A stretch of 20,374 bases of DNA from a virus. How positions within the stretch are numbered: position 1 is the first letter of the stretch; the number at the start of each line of letters is the position of its first letter. The notes below the pieces were generated by a model, which was given only the letters and a program-made list of their open reading frames with translations, did no database searches and was not told the origin of the DNA. Shown here one piece after another: positions 16,619 to 20,374 of this stretch. The stretch is from IMG/VR virus record IMGVR_UViG_3300032291_000206, positions 1 through 20,374 of that record. The stretch is one strand, 5' to 3'. Both the position numbers and the translations under genes were made by a program.

Positions 16619-17020
16619 TTACTTAGCTGTTGGTTTGCGTACGCGCACTACGTACTTGGTGTCGGCTTGAAGGCCGACTGGAAGATCGTCGGGATTTTCT
16701 GCTAAAAATTGTTTCATGTTGCCGTTATGGATACGCTGCTCAAGCAGATGCAAAGCATCGTGCTCCTTAATGAACTCGTACGTAGACTCCCAATCGTTCG
16801 TCCAGTAACGGGTGTTCACTGTGCGCGTAACCGTCCCAGCAGGGGTCCGGATGCTATCCAGATTTTGTTCGTTACACAAGTCAAGAAGTGCAGCAGATAA
16901 CAGGTCCTGCTGTGCCCTAAGATCGGTAATCTGATCCTTGTGCGCTTCTTCCTTTTCATTGATAGCGTCACGTATCTTGCGGTAGGCAAGGACGAGTTCA
17001 TCCGCTTTCATGTCTGTCAT
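16619..17020 (-). CDS. Conserved coiled-coil phage protein of unknown function
   Basis: This is a 133-residue protein. The start ATG at 17020 has AAGGAGCAAACC directly upstream and lies about 26 nt downstream of the promoter -10 element. Residues 5-52 form a charged helix with coiled-coil character (AYRKIRDAINEKEEAHKDQI). They are followed by a beta hairpin (DSIRTPAGTVTRTV, 55-68), then W73/W77 and the helix YEFIKEHDALHLLEQR, and end with GLQADTKYVVRVRKP. A helix plus 'TPxGT' hairpin occurs in several small phage proteins next to replication genes (the Gp157 and Gam-like groups look superficially alike). I cannot place it in a named family. As first gene after the promoter, and next to the SSB-like gene, it is likely expressed early. 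Confidence 0.7.
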   Translation of the reverse strand: MTDMKADELVLAYRKIRDAINEKEEAHKDQITDLRAQQDLLSAALLDLCNEQNLDSIRTPAGTVTRTVNTRYWTNDWESTYEFIKEHDALHLLEQRIHNGNMKQFLAENPDDLPVGLQADTKYVVRVRKPTAK

Positions 17021-17045
17021 GGTTTGCTCCTTCGTTAGTCCGTCT

Positions 17046-17073
17046 ATACTAATTATACATTATACATTGTCAA
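17046..17073 (-). promoter_or_regulatory. Sigma70-like promoter inside the leftward operon
   Basis: On the - strand a perfect -35 TTGACA (17073-17068) is followed after 16 bases by TAGTAT (17051-17046); TATAGA lies 3 bases further on as an alternative -10. The spacer is very AT-rich and repeats TGTATAAT. The -35 contains the TGA stop of the SNF2 helicase gene, so the promoter is built on the end of that frame. It should add transcription of the coiled-coil, SSB-like, HTH and primase genes by host RNA polymerase. Confidence 0.65.
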
Positions 17074-18629
17074 GCGCTTTGTAGAATTTCTTGTCGGTAG
17101 AGGTCGATTATTTTCTGGTGGTTCTCGATGTTGCCCCTTAACATCTTGTAAAGCTTATGTTCTACCTCGCTGCCGGAGATGTGCACGATGGTCATAGGAT
17201 GCTTCTGACCTGGCCTGTCGATACGGGCGTTGGCTTGTAGGTAGGTCTCCACGCTGGTCACAGGTGCGTACCAGATGATTGTGTCTGCCTCTGTCAGGGT
17301 CAGGCCGTGGCTTGCCGCTTGTGGTTGGATGATGAGTACACGGGGGTCGGGCAGTGACTGAAAGTCCGCGACGATCTGGCTGCGCTTGTTGAGGTTGACC
17401 TTACCATTGATGACCTCGCAACTGATCTTCTCTTTTGCCATCACATCACGCAGTAACTCGATGGTGTGCGTGAACGGCACAAAGACCAATACCTTACGGT
17501 TAGTTTCGCGAATCACTTCCAGCACGGCGTTGATGCGGTTGCTCACATCGAACTGCACGACCTCGCCAGTATCCGAATAGACCGCACCTCCACTGATCTG
17601 CAGCAGCTTGTTCAGGTTAGTCGCCGCATTGACCGCACTGACTTGCTCGCCGTCAGCCTGCATGCACATCTGGGTCTTAAGCAGTTTATAGTACTTGTTC
17701 TGCTGCGGCGTCAGGGGTGCGTCACGATCTACATGGGTAACCTTAGGTAGGTCGAGGCACTGGCTCTTCTCAAACCGGATCGCTGGCTGTAGGATGCGAT
17801 GTACGATGGACTGCGCTTGCGGTTTCACGGCCCATTTAAACTGCGTGACCTTGTACAACACCGAGTCGCGGAACGCGCCGAAGAACTTGGGGCATCCTTC
17901 GGGGTTGACCAACTTAGCTAGCCCATAAGCATCGACGGGCGACTGTGCGGCTGGCGTACCAGTAAGCATCCATAGCCAAGGGTCTATCTCTTTGACGATG
18001 TCCTTGAGTATCTTCCACCGAGTCGTTGACGGGTTCTTGTAGGCTGTCGCCTCATCTACCACGATCATATCGAAACCACCTGCGGCAATCTCGTCCTTGA
18101 CCACTGCTAATCCATCGAAGTTGATGATGACGAACTCGGAGCCAGCAGCGATGATCTTCTTACGGGTCTTAGCATCCCCGTGGGCTACACTGCATGAGCG
18201 ATGCATCGCGAATTTAAACAGGTCCTGCTGCCACGCAGCCTTCATGATCGACAGTGGGCAAAGCACAAGGACGCGCTTAATCTTGCCTAGCTTCATGAGG
18301 TAGTCGGCAGACCAGATCACGCTGGCTGTCTTGCCTGTGCCCGCCTCACTAAAACAGAACGCCCGCTTGCGGAGCGAGAGGAATGACGATGTGGTTTTCT
18401 GGTGATCAAACGGAGCAAACTTACCGGTCCACTGGTAGTCGCGCAGCAGCGGGGAAGGGGCATCATGTCCAAGGGCAGCTAAAGCCTGGGCTTCTTTCAA
18501 TCCCCAATGCACAGCAACCTTGGACGATCCACGATGGGTCTCCATCAAGGCGCTTTTCTTTACTGTTGATATAATAGCATCAGGGTCCCGTGTCTCCACG
18601 AGGAGAACTTTGTCTTCAACGATCCGCAT
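17070..18629 (-). CDS. SNF2/DEAD-type superfamily 2 helicase
   Basis: This 519-residue protein starts at the ATG at 18629 behind AAGGAGCAAACTA. Both RecA-like lobes are present. Lobe 1 has FDHQ (74-77), Walker A SEAGTGKT (94-101), motif Ia LVLCPLSIMKAAW, Walker B VVDEATAYKN (190-199; the DEAx box reads DEAT) and motif III LTGTPA (222-227). Lobe 2 has KVLVFVPFTHTIELL (379-393), QAASHGLTLTEADTIIWY (437-454) and motif VI QANARIDRPGQ (465-475) with its arginines. This is the compact SNF2 type common in phages, without extra chromatin-type domains. It probably translocates on or remodels DNA in replication or recombination, together with the adjacent PD-(D/E)XK nuclease and SSB-like protein. The stop codon overlaps the promoter for the next genes. 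Confidence 0.9.
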   Translation of the reverse strand: MRIVEDKVLLVETRDPDAIISTVKKSALMETHRGSSKVAVHWGLKEAQALAALGHDAPSPLLRDYQWTGKFAPFDHQKTTSSFLSLRKRAFCFSEAGTGKTASVIWSADYLMKLGKIKRVLVLCPLSIMKAAWQQDLFKFAMHRSCSVAHGDAKTRKKIIAAGSEFVIINFDGLAVVKDEIAAGGFDMIVVDEATAYKNPSTTRWKILKDIVKEIDPWLWMLTGTPAAQSPVDAYGLAKLVNPEGCPKFFGAFRDSVLYKVTQFKWAVKPQAQSIVHRILQPAIRFEKSQCLDLPKVTHVDRDAPLTPQQNKYYKLLKTQMCMQADGEQVSAVNAATNLNKLLQISGGAVYSDTGEVVQFDVSNRINAVLEVIRETNRKVLVFVPFTHTIELLRDVMAKEKISCEVINGKVNLNKRSQIVADFQSLPDPRVLIIQPQAASHGLTLTEADTIIWYAPVTSVETYLQANARIDRPGQKHPMTIVHISGSEVEHKLYKMLRGNIENHQKIIDLYRQEILQSA

Positions 18630-18649
18630 TAGTTTGCTCCTTGCGCGGG

Positions 18650-18946
18650 TTACTTCTTCTTGCGTTCCCGCGTACTGGTTTCAGACACTAGGTTCTTCTT
18701 GCTGTCCCGTTTGAAGGAGCGGTTAGCAGATTTGCTAACTACCCGTAGGCCATCCTTGTTGGTGCCGCCCTTATCAAACGCTTTTACATGGGCGACATCC
18801 TTGCCGTCCCCCTTGCTGACCTTACCTTCTTTCGTAAGCTTGCGCCGCGCAGCGTTACGGGCGGTGCGGTTCTTCACCTGCTCGGGCTGGGCTTCGTATT
18901 TAACGGCGTTCGCATACTTGCGGTCAGCTTTATTCTTGTACGGCAC
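18650..18946 (-). CDS. HNH-endonuclease-like small basic protein
   Basis: This 98-residue, very basic protein starts at a GTG (18946), with AGGAGA five bases upstream and two bases after the stop of the nuclease gene. The N-terminal half (YEAQPEQVKNRTARNAARRK) is a basic helix typical of a phage group of HNH-like proteins. Residues 46-80 read GDGKDVAHVKAFDKGGTNK...LRVVSKSANRSFKR, matching the pattern DVxH-x9-N-x11-N, with His53, Asn63 and Asn75. The residue before the first His is usually Asp (DVDH), and here it is Ala, so activity may be lowered. No Zn-binding CxxC pairs are present. It may nick or cut DNA during replication or packaging. The family call is good, the activity uncertain. Confidence 0.7.
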   Translation of the reverse strand: MPYKNKADRKYANAVKYEAQPEQVKNRTARNAARRKLTKEGKVSKGDGKDVAHVKAFDKGGTNKDGLRVVSKSANRSFKRDSKKNLVSETSTRERKKK

Positions 18947-18948
18947 GG

Positions 18949-19617
18949 CTATCTCCTAGGGCGATAATGTTCGCAGCTTGTAACTGGACACCATCCACAT
19001 AGTGGGCTTGTCTTAGCGTTCCACATACCACTATCTGCCGCATCTTCCAACTGTTCAAGCTGCTTATCGAACACGGAAAAGTATGTATCGACATGCTCAC
19101 GGGTGTGCGTCTTCTTAGGAAACTCATTACTAACCACGTAGGCCAGCCCCGACTTAACCTTCTGTATCTCTGGGTAGTGTACGAACACCGCGCCAGCCAT
19201 CAGGTCCAACTGCTTCATGTCCGCATACTTAGCGTTCTTGCCCGTCTTGTAGTCCACCATGTGGGCAGTCTTGCCGTTCGTAATCAGTAGATCGACAATC
19301 CCACGCCACCACACATCCTTAGCAAAGAAGGTAGTAGGCTCGTATCCAGCATCCGTCTTCCTGACACCTAGCTTCAACTCGGTGTGCTTCTCTCCTGGAA
19401 ACTTAGCCAGCGTTTCAACCACGGGACGCATGATCTTGAACTTGCCAGGAATTGGCGTCCCGTGTTTGATGTAATGCTCGGCTGCTTCGTGCGCTTGAGT
19501 GCCGTAGTCAGCCTCTGGTCCCGCAGTATCCTTGACGTCTTTCGCTACCTTCAGATGGTAATACTTCTTCGGGCACTGATCGAAGGTCTTGATACTACTA
19601 TAGGACCATGCTGGCAT
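18949..19617 (-). CDS. PD-(D/E)XK nuclease, Cas4/RecB-like with Cys cluster
   Basis: I take the ATG at 19617 (MPAWSYSSIKTF; 222 residues), which follows the upstream stop by one base (TAAcATG). The longer TTG-type start would run into the neighbouring gene. Motifs in order are SYSSIKTFDQCPKKYY (5-20, with Cys15), GTQAHEAAE (39-47, His43), TELKL (79-83), GIVD (106-109, Asp109) and VDYKTGK (121-127, Asp122 and Lys124), which is the metal-binding core. At the C-terminus CGWCPVTSC gives Cys207, Cys210 and Cys215, which with Cys15 is the four-cysteine set that holds a Fe-S cluster in Cas4 and AddB. This fits a 5'-to-3' or flap-type exonuclease in recombination or DNA processing, probably with the SNF2 helicase. 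No CRISPR genes accompany it, so a phage recombination role is more likely than spacer acquisition. Confidence 0.85.
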   Translation of the reverse strand: MPAWSYSSIKTFDQCPKKYYHLKVAKDVKDTAGPEADYGTQAHEAAEHYIKHGTPIPGKFKIMRPVVETLAKFPGEKHTELKLGVRKTDAGYEPTTFFAKDVWWRGIVDLLITNGKTAHMVDYKTGKNAKYADMKQLDLMAGAVFVHYPEIQKVKSGLAYVVSNEFPKKTHTREHVDTYFSVFDKQLEQLEDAADSGMWNAKTSPLCGWCPVTSCEHYRPRR

Positions 19618-19618
19618 G

Positions 19619-20125
19619 TTATCTGGTTTTCCCTTTGAGACGCTCAGCCACCAACGTAGCATATCCCGCTATATCAATCCAGCTATCAGCGTAGTCTGAA
19701 TCCCCACTTAGAATGCGTGCAATCTTGCTGGCTATCATATCAAGGGCTTCAATCTGGTCAGCGGGTAACTCTTCACTACGGTTGGTATCGCCTATACGGA
19801 TTGTTGCCTTAATCTCCTGCGCAATCTCCGCTACATCTACGAACCGGCCATAAGTGGTCGCACGTTCGTCAAGGATCGCATCTACGTCATTATCAGCCTC
19901 TGCCTCTGCCCTCCAGTCTTCGATCATCTCTTTGACCTTGTTGGTGTGCTCTATGGCAGTCTGTCGCACCGTTTCCACCGCTTCCCCTACACCTTCTGCC
20001 AACTGCTTCTTTAGTATGTGCACATAGCTTAAGCTTACACCAAGCTGTTCCTGTATGTCCTTAGCAGAGTAACCTTTTTGTAGTAGCTTCAAAACTGCCG
20101 CTGCTTTAGTTATTTTCAATTCCAT
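19619..20125 (-). CDS. HTH plus DUF6378-like protein
   Basis: This 168-residue protein starts at the ATG at 20125, with AAGGAGCAAATGAC before it. Residues about 7-40 form a helix-turn-helix (GYSAKDIQEQLGVSLSYVHI). A charged helix links it to residues 83-168, which read ILDERATTYGRFVDVAEIAQ, QIEALDMIASKIARILSGD and DSWIDIAGYATLVAERL. The second part closely resembles DUF6378 as I know it (eRxxxYGxF ... KIARI ... DxWxDIAGYA), an all-helical domain found in phage proteins. The repeated acidic positions recall the all-alpha nucleotide pyrophosphohydrolase (MazG-like) superfamily, so it might hydrolyse a nucleotide, but the catalytic ExxE pattern is not clear. The fusion to an HTH hints at a regulator that senses a nucleotide or self-regulates its operon. 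Function is unproven. Confidence 0.7.
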   Translation of the reverse strand: MELKITKAAAVLKLLQKGYSAKDIQEQLGVSLSYVHILKKQLAEGVGEAVETVRQTAIEHTNKVKEMIEDWRAEAEADNDVDAILDERATTYGRFVDVAEIAQEIKATIRIGDTNRSEELPADQIEALDMIASKIARILSGDSDYADSWIDIAGYATLVAERLKGKTR

Positions 20126-20137
20126 GTCATTTGCTCC

Positions 20138-20374
20138 TTATTTAAGATTGCCGCCGCTCTGCAAGAGGTCACCGCCATACTCATACGTGCCTACATGGCG
20201 TAACTTGATGAACGGGTGGGCGTGTATTTTGCCGCCGTGCTTACGCCACAACTCACAAAAATGGTAATCTTCGCTTAGCAATGCACCGCTATCGTCGATG
20301 CTGGTAGCGAAAAACTCATGGGTTAACGGCTTCTGGTACTCGCCTGTCTCTGGGTCTTTGAACGATGACACGCG
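20138..20374 (-). CDS. Glycosyltransferase-like protein, C-terminal part (truncated by window)
   Basis: The frame is open from the right edge to the TAA at 20138-20140; the GTG at 20371 is probably internal, and the N-terminal part lies beyond the window. The 78 visible residues contain LSEDYHFCELWRKHGGKIHA and HPFIKLRHVGTYEYGGDL. The 'SEDYxFCxxWxxxGGKI...HxGTYxxxGxL' pattern is the end of family-2-like glycosyltransferases often carried by environmental phages, including an acidic site around SED. Such enzymes may modify DNA bases, host surface sugars or virion proteins. The truncation prevents checking the donor-binding DxD motif, so substrate and role stay open. It seems to be in the same operon as the HTH/DUF6378 gene, 12 bases downstream. 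Confidence 0.6.
   Translation of the reverse strand, partial: RVSSFKDPETGEYQKPLTHEFFATSIDDSGALLSEDYHFCELWRKHGGKIHAHPFIKLRHVGTYEYGGDLLQSGGNLK

Noticed and set aside
18949-19617. CRISPR-associated Cas4
   Set aside because: The motifs fit the Cas4/RecB superfamily, but there are no Cas1, Cas2 or repeats near; a phage recombination nuclease is the simpler reading.

Overview
This window looks like part of the genome of a tailed double-stranded DNA phage with podovirus-like logic, most likely from an aquatic or metagenomic source; the sequence does not name the host. It is essentially fully coding with tightly packed or overlapping genes. It has no rRNA or recognisable tRNA, no CRISPR array and no insertion sequence. 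Two converging gene blocks meet at about 12.25-12.33 kb.

Block 1 (about 1-12,247, + strand) is a virion operon. It starts with the C-terminal end of a tail-hub or structural protein. Next come a small tail-associated protein, a Gly/Ala-rich virion protein, a short GNAT-fold-like protein, a Gln-rich structural protein, a virion protein carrying an embedded M15-type peptidoglycan peptidase domain, and a giant 1986-residue 'large polyvalent' protein. The order (tail hub, small GNAT-like protein, then three progressively larger internal proteins) parallels T7 gp12 to gp16, so I infer that the last proteins form an ejection apparatus that crosses the cell wall at infection. Gaps are -1 to 16 nt, so the block probably makes one polycistronic late mRNA.

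Block 2 (20,374 down to about 12,330, - strand) is a replication and recombination operon. In transcription order it holds a truncated glycosyltransferase-like gene, an HTH plus DUF6378-like protein, a Cas4/RecB-like PD-(D/E)XK nuclease, an HNH-type protein, and an SNF2-type helicase. A strong sigma70-like promoter follows at 17,046-17,073. Downstream of it are a conserved coiled-coil protein, a Cys-rich ssDNA-binding-like protein with an acidic tail, a small HTH protein, a 958-residue primase-helicase, and a 64-residue protein overlapping the primase end. A hairpin with a U-tract on the - strand lies just beyond.

The least expected observations are these: an approximately 17-residue sequence (KRELSDL-x-KS...SR) shared by the SSB-like protein and the primase-helicase linker; a [YM]AxGGxV motif recurring across two virion proteins and flanking the peptidase domain; a duplicated C-terminal module in the Gly/Ala-rich virion protein; a repeated AAGGAGCAAA leader before three - strand genes; and the small overlapping gene at the end of the primase. 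Family assignments were made by reading motifs; no database search was run.
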